Origin: DATCLA01 sp036564195
GTDB taxonomy: Bacteria > Bacillota > UBA4882 > UBA8346
Direction: 5' to 3'
Assembly (NCBI GenBank): GCA_036564195.1
Contig: DATCLA010000037.1
Span: 1 to 17,365, forward strand
Length of the DNA: 17,365 nt
The notes under the pieces were generated by a model. The model worked only from the letters and a program-made list of their open reading frames with translations, had not been told where the DNA came from and did no database searches. The number at the start of each line of letters is the position of its first letter. The first letter of the stretch is position 1. Shown here one piece after another: positions 6,130 through 12,880 of this stretch. The position numbers were made by a program, and so were the translations under genes.

Positions 6130-7143
6130 ATGCAAACATTAAAAGTGATCTGGGATTTTTTCCAGAATCAAATTCTCGGCATTAAGTGGCTCAATGACTT
6201 GATTGGAAACGGATTATCTTTTTTGGGGCTGGATACCTCCAATCGTTGGATAGGGAGCATTCATTTTTTTATTTATGACGTAATTAAGATTGTAGTTCTA
6301 TTATGCTTCTTAATCTTTGTTATCAGCTATATCCAAAGCTATTTCCCTCCGGAACGAAGCAAGAAGATATTGGGACGGTCCCACGGTATCGGGGCGAACT
6401 CTGTCGCTGCTTTGCTGGGAACGGTAACGCCGTTTTGTTCTTGCTCCTCCGTTCCGTTATTCATAGGCTTTACATCCGCAGGTCTGCCGCTGGGAGTTAC
6501 CTTTTCTTTCTTGATTTCCTCGCCAATGGTTGACCTGGGTTCTCTTATACTGTTAATGAGCATATTTGGAGTTAAAGTCGCTATTTTATATGTAATCTTC
6601 GGTTTGATAATTGCCGTGCTCGGTGGCATTCTAATCGAGAGAATGCACATGGAGAAGCAGGTTGAGAGCTTTATCTTGACGGTCGAAAGTGTTGATATCG
6701 AGTCACCGGATCTGATGAAAAAAGATCGGCTAATTTATGCGAAGGAGCAGACATTATCTACCTTTGGAAAAGTTTTCCCATACATCTTAATCGGCGTCGG
6801 AATCGGCGCGATTATTCACAACTGGATACCTGAGGCATGGGTGGTATCCTTGCTGGGAAGCAACAACCCCTTCGGCGTAATTTTAGCCACACTAATAGGC
6901 GCACCAATGTATGCCGATATCTTTGGCACAATTCCTATAGCGGAAGCATTGCTTTTCAAAGGCGCTCAGTTAGGTACGGTGCTGTCTTTTATGATGGCTG
7001 TCACCACACTGTCTTTGCCGTCCATTATAATGCTTCGCAAGGCAGTTAAGCCAAAGCTGCTGGCGCTATTCATCGTCATATGTATACTTGGAATTATAAT
7101 TGTCGGGTATTTATTCAACGCTTTACAGGCGCTGATAATTTAG
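6130..7143 (+). CDS. arsP: ArsP-type permease (PF03773)
   Basis: A polytopic inner-membrane transporter of 337 residues. Members of this family export trivalent organoarsenicals, and others have unknown substrates. Seen here are about eight hydrophobic helices, the family signature GTVTPFCSCSSVPLFIGF (Cys103 and Cys105 in the motif), a second conserved half with GAPMYADIFGTIPIAEAL, and a charged cytoplasmic loop between the two halves (about residues 170-210). The first-half signature and the second-half GAPM…ADIFG element reflect the internal two-fold repeat of the family. The frame opens at a GTG at 6118, but the ATG at 6130 is preferred because AGAAAG (6113-6118) is correctly spaced only for it. 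It is 14 bases from the next gene. Arsenical export is inferred from context; the substrate could also be another metalloid. Confidence 0.9.
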   Translation: MQTLKVIWDFFQNQILGIKWLNDLIGNGLSFLGLDTSNRWIGSIHFFIYDVIKIVVLLCFLIFVISYIQSYFPPERSKKILGRSHGIGANSVAALLGTVTPFCSCSSVPLFIGFTSAGLPLGVTFSFLISSPMVDLGSLILLMSIFGVKVAILYVIFGLIIAVLGGILIERMHMEKQVESFILTVESVDIESPDLMKKDRLIYAKEQTLSTFGKVFPYILIGVGIGAIIHNWIPEAWVVSLLGSNNPFGVILATLIGAPMYADIFGTIPIAEALLFKGAQLGTVLSFMMAVTTLSLPSIIMLRKAVKPKLLALFIVICILGIIIVGYLFNALQALII

Positions 7144-7156
7144 GAGGGAAGAAATT

Positions 7157-7669
7157 ATGGCACAGACCTGTTGTCCTGTTAATAAGAAGATTATTGTTGA
7201 GTATCTCTATCTTGATCTTCAGACTTGTGAGCGCTGCATCGGGACAGACCGCATTTTAGACGAGGTGATGCAAACACTGACCCCCGCATTAAAGCTGGCC
7301 GGTTTCACGGTCGAGTATCAGAAAATCGAAATGAAGACGGCGGAAATTGCAAAGCAGTATAGCTTCCTTTCCTCGCCAACCATTCGCGTGAACGGTCGGG
7401 ACATCTGCCAATCGGTTGCAGAGAACAGCTGCAGTTGCTGTACCGATATCAGCGGCGCCGCTGTGGACTGCCGGGTGTTTGAGTATAACGGAGAGACTTT
7501 CGAGGTCCCACCCAAGGAAATGCTGGCCGAAGCAATCCTCAGAACCGTATTTGGGCAGGCTGAAGCCGGTTGTTCCGGCGAAGGCTATGAATTGCCGGAA
7601 AATTTGAGGAACTTTTTCGATGGCAAGAAAAGTAAGTCCAGCTGTTCTTGTGGAAGTAACTGCTGCTGA
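7157..7669 (+). CDS. DUF2703 Cys-rich thioredoxin-like protein of arsenic operons
   Basis: A 170-residue cytoplasmic protein with 14 cysteines. The thioredoxin-like part has a beta strand leading to a CxxC motif (TCERC, Cys24 and Cys27) and SSPTIRVNGRDI (72-83), whose Pro sits where thioredoxins have the cis-proline. Then come a CSCC cluster (92-95) and VDCRVFEYNGETFEVPP, both typical of DUF2703. A C-terminal tail ends in CSCGSNCC (163-170). The family occurs in arsenic gene clusters of anaerobes. A role in binding, reducing or handing over As(III) is likely but not demonstrated. The start has GGAGG (7143-7147). The gene overlaps nothing and sits 14 bases after the permease, so it is co-transcribed. 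The Cys-rich tail looks like a metalloid-binding extension. Confidence 0.88.
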   Translation: MAQTCCPVNKKIIVEYLYLDLQTCERCIGTDRILDEVMQTLTPALKLAGFTVEYQKIEMKTAEIAKQYSFLSSPTIRVNGRDICQSVAENSCSCCTDISGAAVDCRVFEYNGETFEVPPKEMLAEAILRTVFGQAEAGCSGEGYELPENLRNFFDGKKSKSSCSCGSNCC

Positions 7670-7755
7670 TGGATGAGAAAGCGCTCTGATCTTGCTGGTT
7701 GGATTTTATATGCTTTAGCTTGGATTCCAATAATGATAAAAAGGAGATATTTATT

Positions 7756-8109
7756 ATGACATTGTTTGGAAAGAAACACAAAAATGACAAAACCGCCTCC
7801 TGTTGCTCCGGAGGCAGCTGCGATTGCGGAAGTATGGCAAAGGCAGAGAGGGCGAAGGCGGGAGGCGCAAGCGTTAAGGTACTTGGCAGCGGCTGCGCCA
7901 AATGTAATCAACTTGAAGCGGCGACAAAAGCGGCGCTTGAACAATTAGGCATGGACGCGACGATTGATCATGTGACCGACTTTTCACAGATCGCGGCTTA
8001 CGGCGTGATGACTACTCCCGCGCTGGTTATAGACGGTAAAGTAGTTTCTTACGGTAAGGTGCTTAAGACTGATGAGGTCGTGGAGATACTCAAGAAGGTG
8101 AGGGGATAA
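7756..8109 (+). CDS. small thioredoxin-family redox protein with Cys-rich N-terminus
   Basis: A 117-residue protein. Residues 15-27 form a Cys-rich leader (CCSGGSCDCG). The thioredoxin-like domain then begins at about 38 with VKVLGSGCAKCNQLEAA, where Cys47 and Cys50 form the CxxC redox centre. TTPALVIDGKVVSYGKVL supplies the proline loop and last strand. This matches the short 'redox-active disulfide' thioredoxins found in arsenic and methanogen-type clusters. AAGGAG (7741-7746) fixes the start at 7756. The N-terminal Cys cluster mirrors the C-terminal one of the preceding DUF2703 protein, suggesting a thiol relay or shared As(III) binding. The gene lies 86 bases after the DUF2703 stop and just before the pump remnant. 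Confidence 0.9.
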   Translation: MTLFGKKHKNDKTASCCSGGSCDCGSMAKAERAKAGGASVKVLGSGCAKCNQLEAATKAALEQLGMDATIDHVTDFSQIAAYGVMTTPALVIDGKVVSYGKVLKTDEVVEILKKVRG

Positions 8110-8113
8110 GTGT

Positions 8114-8166
8114 ATGGAAAAAAGTAAAAACACCGGAATTGGTTTTTTGAAAGGTATCTGACGTTA
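8114..8166 (+). pseudogene. ACR3 arsenite efflux pump, 5' remnant
   Basis: An ATG four bases after the thioredoxin stop begins MEKSKNTGIG. Then, after one missing base in a T-run (8143-8148), the sequence reads FFERYLTL. Together these resemble the start of ACR3 arsenite exporters (…GIGFFERYLTLWV…). Without the correction the frame ends at a TGA after 15 codons. Homology stops at about 8166. An arsenite pump is expected here in such an operon. The assignment rests on about 18 residues, so it is plausible rather than certain. Confidence 0.5.
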
Positions 8167-8180
8167 AGGGGGAGTGCTTG

Positions 8181-8405
8181 ATGCCTTTTAGCAAAGTGTT
8201 CGCCGACTATAGTGAACAATTGCCTGGTTTAAGAAAAATGGCTAAGGAGTTTATCGAGACTGCCAGCTCCCTTAATAGTCAGGAATGGATTGCTCTCCTT
8301 GCTCAGGTTGCCGTGAAAGCAGGTAAGGAAACTGTCCGGACCAAAGTTCAGGCTATAAATGACGGGGTCAGGTTTAGCACGGGAAGTCTGGCAGCGCTAT
8401 TCTAA
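8181..8405 (+). CDS. short ORF of unknown function, possibly a gene fragment
   Basis: 74 codons beginning MPFSKVFADYSEQLPGL, preceded by AAGGGGGAG at 8166-8174 with suitable spacing. It appears soluble and helical. The same frame continues past the TAA at 8403-8405 for about 50 more codons, up to a stop near 8555. This may mean an internal stop in a longer broken gene, although that continuation overlaps an antisense lactate dehydrogenase remnant. No family is recognised. It starts exactly where the arsenic operon is cut off. Confidence 0.4.
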   Translation: MPFSKVFADYSEQLPGLRKMAKEFIETASSLNSQEWIALLAQVAVKAGKETVRTKVQAINDGVRFSTGSLAALF

Positions 8406-8510
8406 GAAAGGCATAAGCGTTTCATTGCAGAGGGATACCATCAGGCTGATCGGCACTATTCGACAAATCCCGGTCCAACTGCGAAGTACAATAATCAGTT
8501 TCTTACTGTT

Positions 8511-8642
8511 ACCGCTTCGGACCTTGACGGGACGGACAAAGGAAATACCATGATTTAAATCCATGACTTCACCTTCAAGCCGTTCCTCGTTGACGTCAAG
8601 TATCACGATCTCCGAGACCAAACCGTTAATCATCAGGCTGTA
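8511..8642 (-). pseudogene. L-lactate dehydrogenase remnant
   Basis: On the minus strand 44 codons encode YSLMINGLVSEIVILDVNEE then RLEGEVMDLNHGISFVRPVK and VRSG. This is the region after the first Rossmann glycines of L-lactate dehydrogenase, including the Asp that binds the NAD ribose and the MDLNHG block. The glycine-rich N-terminus is absent, and beyond the last Gly the frame carries only a possible further scrap (LIIV at 8487-8498) consistent with small deletions. No start codon with a ribosome site is present. The rest of 8406-8728 shows nothing else. Confidence 0.85.
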
Positions 8643-8728
8643 ATATTTTCTCTATTCCATTCCTTGCGGATTTAGGGATAAAGCTGGTGATTTCGAAATA
8701 TAAATATGAATTGAATAGATTTTTCCCA

Positions 8729-9535
8729 TTAATTAATGTTATTCATTTTTATTACTTTTTCACCCAGTACTGTCAGGGCTGAAAAAAAAGCTGCGATGGA
8801 ACCATAGGAAGTAATTACTCCAAGCGTTCGTTTAAGACTTAATGATCTATTCTCCGAAAATTCTCTTGGTCTTACCCGTTTACCATCGGGTCTAACAAAA
8901 CCTTCAGACCTTTGAACGCCTCTTTCCCGAATACCTCCGTGCCTTTCACCCTTGGGCGGTATCCCACCCTTTGGATTGGTCAAAGCAATGAACGGTCTAT
9001 TGAGCCACCTTGTAAAATTGCTGGTAGTAATATTGTATCCGCCATAAATTAGTATTAGGGCAAGACAAATGATCCCAAGCGGCTTGGCAATAGCAGGCGG
9101 AAACTTCAAAATTTTTGCGAATATGTTCTTGATGAAAGACCAATGGAGCCCAATATGGATACCAACCAGTATGATAGCGATTGCTGCAGCAAAGAAGTGA
9201 CCAAACTTCCAAAAGACGCCGGCTCCGGATATCCGGGTAAAAATTACTTTGGAGATCATAATGCCGCTTATGATAATAAAACTCATAGTTATAAGAAGCA
9301 AAACATCAACAATATATCCGATCCTGGTCTTGGCTGGCAGCGATTTGTCGAATAATTTTTTACTAACCCCCACAATCCACTTCCAGTTAAGCCCGATGTG
9401 AATCAGAAAAAGCCCCCATACAATTAAACCACCCAGCTCATGAAAGCTCATACTGATAGCGTTTTTTTTATACAGCAAGAACAACAGGAAAAACATAATT
9501 ATATCCAAGCTGATCTTCACAATGTTTTTTTTCAT
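8729..9535 (-). CDS. DUF4405 membrane protein (probable heme-binding cytochrome b-like)
   Basis: A 268-residue inner-membrane protein with about six helices (roughly 8-22, 33-50, 74-98, 112-131, 150-168, 236-258). It has the DUF4405 pattern FHELGGLIVWGLFLIHIGLN (His32, His46), then FGHFFAAAIAIILVGIHIG plus a following LHW (His113, His127, His131). Paired His residues on facing helices are the usual di-heme ligands in such proteins, which may pass electrons across the membrane. Residues 187-235 form a hydrophilic Gly/Arg/Pro-rich loop, unusually long for this family. The start has AGGGGG on the minus strand (9545-9550), 9 bases before the ATG. It appears monocistronic. Heme binding is inferred from the His spacing. 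Confidence 0.82.
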   Translation of the reverse strand: MKKNIVKISLDIIMFFLLFLLYKKNAISMSFHELGGLIVWGLFLIHIGLNWKWIVGVSKKLFDKSLPAKTRIGYIVDVLLLITMSFIIISGIMISKVIFTRISGAGVFWKFGHFFAAAIAIILVGIHIGLHWSFIKNIFAKILKFPPAIAKPLGIICLALILIYGGYNITTSNFTRWLNRPFIALTNPKGGIPPKGERHGGIRERGVQRSEGFVRPDGKRVRPREFSENRSLSLKRTLGVITSYGSIAAFFSALTVLGEKVIKMNNIN

Positions 9536-9879
9536 TGGTAGATCCCCCCTAATTAGTATATACCTTGTAAATTTTGATTATCAAGTGGTAATTGGGTGTC
9601 AGCTTTATGAAAATTAGCGGATCTCCAATGCCAACTCATGCTTTTCAGCGTCTTATTGATAGTATTTTGATTGGTAATTTAAATATACACAGCCGATTAA
9701 CGAGGGAATCTAAATCCATTTTCCCTTGGCCCAACCGGTAAACCAAATCCAGGTCGGCCAAAGATCTGATCCATCCGGGCTTTCAACTCCAAATCAATCT
9801 GGAGACGTGATTTTCTTAGCGGAGCTGCAGTAGTTCGTTTGTTTCAGCACTACAATACTGATTATGAATTAACTGTCCG
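9536..9879. other. gene-free stretch between the two minus-strand genes
   Basis: No convincing gene. A minus-strand frame near 9840-9690 has protein-like composition (contains GRPGFGLPVGPRENG) but no start signal and no recognised family. Bases 9781-9795 (TTTCAACTCCAAATC) are identical to 15 bases of the repeat array at 14985-14999. Confidence 0.5.
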
Positions 9880-11211
9880 CTAGTCTGCCTTAGTCTGGTC
9901 TGTTAGGCACATCTTTAATCTCACCGTCCCGGTATAATAACCGATCCACTTTTGTACTTCGACCAGGTAACCTTCTGAATCATAATAGGTATATGATTCC
10001 AGAAACTTGGCCGATTTTTTGTATAAAACACCGGTATAATTTTGGTCATTGTATTGATAAGTTAAATGGTTAATCTTGGCGGGCTTCTCAAAAACATGTC
10101 CAAAAATGTTAAAAGTCTCAACTAATTCGCCGGCAGAATTATATTTCCCATAAACGTCACATTTTACTGCATAATTACATAGATACTTTGTCGGCGGTAA
10201 TAGTCTTGCCTGAGCACGGTTTTTTTTGGCGGGACTTAAGGAACTCTTTTTACCACTCCAAACATTGTACCAATTGTTATTAAAGGCATTTCTCCATTTT
10301 AAGGTGATGGTCTTACCGTCCTTGGATAAACTGATTTCGACTTCCCCTCGTTTTTCGCTATTTTTATCCGGATCCGCTTCACTCCAGACTCCAATCACTT
10401 TATTATTAATAACTTTACCGTATATTTCCCCTTTTTTATAACTGCCTAAGCGATCGCCTCTTTTTTGATAAGTACCGCTTATGTCTGCTCCATTTTGGAC
10501 TATTTTTAAATAATCAAATTCATAAATTTCCCAAATTCCTGCAAACGAACGAATAGTTTGATCCATTTTAAAATCAAAAGTAATGAAGATAAATATTGCA
10601 ACTAGGAGCGTTATTGGGACCATCAAGAATTTTAAATATTTGTGAGTGCTTAACCTTTTCCCTGGAATTGGGTGTTCAGCCCTTACAGCCGCAAACGCCC
10701 CGGGATCAGCCCCATCCCAAGCCTCGATTTTACTTTTACACATTTCCGCAACTATGGGCCTGAATATTGAAACTTCTTCCGCGACGCAAGGCAGGTTTTC
10801 GGATTTGATTTTGGCAACGGTGGAATTGTTTTCTGGCTTATCCAAAAAGTATACAACCGTAAACAATGCCTGCAATAACTCTTTCGTTGCTTGGTTTTGG
10901 AGTAAATTAATTTTTGTAATATGGGATAACTGACTGCTGTTAATATAAACAATAAGTTCCCTGTGTAAAATATCCAACAAATCCTGATAACCGCATTCAA
11001 CCAACGCATCGACTTTTTTACATAAGGCAATGACAATTTCATCATAGTTTTTCTGGGTGGGCCTGGCAACACTTTTTACCCATTTACTGACGATGGATGG
11101 ATCCACCGGATACTCTGTGTCCATTAAATCCAATAGATCTTTATAGCGAAGTTTTAAAGCCTTTAAAGTAATTTTCAAAAGAGCACCGAAGCGAATCGGT
11201 TCATTACTCAT
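9880..11211 (-). CDS. membrane-anchored protein with N-terminal HTH-like region and extracytoplasmic beta domain
   Basis: A 443-residue protein not recognised as a named family. Residues about 7-65 (FGALLKITLKALKLRYKDLL…VDPSIVSKWVKSVARP) read like an XRE-type helix-turn-helix, with DPSIVSKWVKSVARP as the probable turn and recognition helix. Residues 66-165 are helical. One membrane helix spans about 192-212. Residues 220-440 would lie outside and look like beta-strand repeats (GIWEIYEFDYLKIVQNGADI, SGTYQKRG, EIYGKVINNKVIGVWSE), a lipocalin-like or barrel-like pattern, with YDSEGYLVEV/YNSAGELVE repeats near the end. That layout suggests a one-component sensor regulator acting across the membrane. 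AGGGTGA lies upstream of the ATG. It is divergent from the NAGPA gene with a 277-base shared gap, so that gene may be its target. Confidence 0.75.
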   Translation of the reverse strand: MSNEPIRFGALLKITLKALKLRYKDLLDLMDTEYPVDPSIVSKWVKSVARPTQKNYDEIVIALCKKVDALVECGYQDLLDILHRELIVYINSSQLSHITKINLLQNQATKELLQALFTVVYFLDKPENNSTVAKIKSENLPCVAEEVSIFRPIVAEMCKSKIEAWDGADPGAFAAVRAEHPIPGKRLSTHKYLKFLMVPITLLVAIFIFITFDFKMDQTIRSFAGIWEIYEFDYLKIVQNGADISGTYQKRGDRLGSYKKGEIYGKVINNKVIGVWSEADPDKNSEKRGEVEISLSKDGKTITLKWRNAFNNNWYNVWSGKKSSLSPAKKNRAQARLLPPTKYLCNYAVKCDVYGKYNSAGELVETFNIFGHVFEKPAKINHLTYQYNDQNYTGVLYKKSAKFLESYTYYDSEGYLVEVQKWIGYYTGTVRLKMCLTDQTKAD

Positions 11212-11488
11212 CTGAAACTCACCCTGGTAAATATGATAATTTCGATTTCATTTTGCATTCAACTGGAATTCAACTCCAATTCCTCGACTCTAGTCCGATT
11301 GTTGGGTAGGATCAAGGTGCAACGCGAAGTAGATACAGCAAAAGGAAATAATTGTATATTTTAGAAGGGTAACATTTTATCCTTCTAAATATAGAAAAAT
11401 CACTCTGGGACAAGGGGGGTAAATTCTCAAATTAAAATAGGACAATGGAAATTCTTTTGAATTCTAAAATTTAAGGGGGGGCTTTTAG
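11212..11488. promoter_or_regulatory. divergent intergenic region with inverted repeats
   Basis: Divergent promoters of the HTH-membrane gene and the NAGPA gene must lie here. Two symmetric elements are visible: GGAATT-CAACTCC-AATTCC (11265-11283) and TTTAGAAGG/CCTTCTAAA (11360-11368 with 11381-11389), which extends outward with one bulged base. Neither is followed by a T-run, so operator use is more likely than termination. No gene is seen. Confidence 0.45.
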
Positions 11489-12418
11489 ATGAGAAAATTA
11501 ATAATTACATTATTATCATTAGTAATGATTGCTCTACTGGCAACTATTGCATTCGGTTATGGTAGCTTTGATCCACGTGTTTACTATGGATATAACAATG
11601 TGCGTTATAAGATTGATAACAGTAGCTACGAAGTCCAAGTATATATGATGAATCCTTATACAGAGTCAATTGCTTGTGTTGTGGACTCAAGCAGAAAAAA
11701 TCTAGAGAACTTCACACTTAAAGATAAAAAAATTATCGCCGCAACTAACGGCAGTGCATTTGATGATGAGCATTCTTTTCTGGGTATTTATTGGAAAAAA
11801 GAAGGTTCTGAAACCTGGTTACATGGCAGTAAGGTATCTGGTCCTAATGATTCTAAAATTGATGCGGCGCTTAGGAGCGACTCTCATTTCTTCCCCAGTT
11901 TTTGCATAAAAACTGATGGGTCTGCCAATATAAGATGGTTTAATAACTGTAACGAGCTAAATGTTGCCGTAAAGTATTGCGATTATATTGTGCCGGTATG
12001 TCATCCCTTGGTATATGAAGGTGATTCGGTCTTTGAAAGTATCAAAACTGATACTTATGATAATAGATTTAAAATTGCACCGTCCTGGGACGAGCTTAAA
12101 AAAGCTGCCAAGGAAAAGAAGGGGAAACTCGACGGTTATCGATTTAACGATTTTATTTTAGAATTTTCCGCAACGGTTAAAAAGCATCGGACCCTGTTGG
12201 GCCATAAAAGAAATGGAGCATATATATTGGTTACCACCGATCCGATGAATTTAAGAGATGCTGCCAAACTCATGGTTGACCTCGATTGTGACTTTGCTGT
12301 TAACTTAGATGGCGGCAAATCTAAGCAAATGCGCTACAATGGAAAAAGGGTGTCATCTTTACCTGACTGGCCGGTGATTAATAAAATTGGATCGGCAATT
12401 GTAATATACGAGAAATAA
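11489..12418 (+). CDS. secreted NAGPA-domain (phosphodiester glycosidase-like) protein
   Basis: 309 residues beginning with a signal peptide (MRKLIITLLSLVMIALLATI, cleavage probably after AFG at about 23), so exported. The C-terminal part matches the NAGPA domain (PF09992): NGAYILVTTDPMNLRDAAKL, then the hallmark NLDGGKSKQM with Asn272, Asp274, Gly275 and Gly276. The AATNGSAF segment upstream is the usual first active-site strand. Relatives cleave phosphodiester-linked sugars or act on cell wall polymers and exopolysaccharides; the substrate here is unknown. A middle insertion (about 120-230) is longer than in minimal domains. The start is supported by AAGGGGGGG (11472-11480). It is divergent from the membrane HTH gene and followed by a terminator. 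Confidence 0.85.
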   Translation: MRKLIITLLSLVMIALLATIAFGYGSFDPRVYYGYNNVRYKIDNSSYEVQVYMMNPYTESIACVVDSSRKNLENFTLKDKKIIAATNGSAFDDEHSFLGIYWKKEGSETWLHGSKVSGPNDSKIDAALRSDSHFFPSFCIKTDGSANIRWFNNCNELNVAVKYCDYIVPVCHPLVYEGDSVFESIKTDTYDNRFKIAPSWDELKKAAKEKKGKLDGYRFNDFILEFSATVKKHRTLLGHKRNGAYILVTTDPMNLRDAAKLMVDLDCDFAVNLDGGKSKQMRYNGKRVSSLPDWPVINKIGSAIVIYEK

Positions 12419-12482
12419 GAATTCAGCGGATCCCTTAGTAGCCAAAGGATAATGCGGAAACAAAGGAACATTAATTAACCAT

Positions 12483-12525
12483 AAAATGAGCCAAAACAGT
12501 TTGATTGCTGGATTGGCTCATTTTT
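12483..12525 (+). terminator. Rho-independent terminator after the NAGPA gene
   Basis: A 12-bp perfect stem, AAAATGAGCCAA (12483-12494) with TTGGCTCATTTT (12513-12524), an 18-base loop and a terminal T-run, 65 bases after the stop codon. Confidence 0.85.
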
Positions 12526-12619
12526 GTAAATGTCTTTAAGGTATCAACTTTAAGGTATCAATCGGAAGAGTTTAAAAGGTTCCTTACGGCAGTTAGAAGT
12601 CTTTTGGGTGGTTTGGACT

Positions 12620-12745
12620 TTGAATAGTGTTATCGGATACTTATACACAAAGAAAGCAGGCTGGGTGGATTTAGGTCACGCACGGCTGGATAATGCCCGC
12701 GAACTTTGGAAACAGTTCCAGCGTGATAATGATGAACGCTCGTAA
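12620..12745 (+). pseudogene. fragment resembling the DUF4056 conserved motif
   Basis: A 41-codon frame ending in TAA (12743-12745) contains GYLYTKKAGWVDLGHARLDN. This resembles the YT.KAG[FW][VI]DLGH.R element of DUF4056-type secreted proteins, whose full length is several hundred residues. There is no start or ribosome site, and the frame before 12620 lacks homology. A duplicated CTTTAAGGTATCAA (12534-12562 region) sits just upstream. It is called a remnant on motif similarity only. Confidence 0.4.
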
Positions 12746-12809
12746 ACCCGAAAAACCGGCTTGCTAATCCAATTTAAATCACAATAGCCACCCAAAAAGT
12801 ATTATTTTT

Positions 12810-12840
12810 TTAACATTTATTGGTGGAATAGGAGTATAAT
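12810..12840 (+). promoter_or_regulatory. probable promoter of the DUF4153 gene
   Basis: TATAAT (12835-12840) with TTAACA (12810-12815) 19 bases upstream. The -10 is consensus and the spacer slightly long. It lies 40 bases before the ATG. Confidence 0.5.
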
Positions 12841-12880
12841 TAAAACGCAATTGTAATTGTGTTAATAGGGGAGGCCGCGC

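Noticed and set aside
7539..7944. Two overlapping 119-120-codon minus-strand ORFs over the DUF2703 and thioredoxin genes
   Set aside because: They are complements of Cys-rich coding sequence; the plus-strand genes have ribosome sites and recognised motifs.
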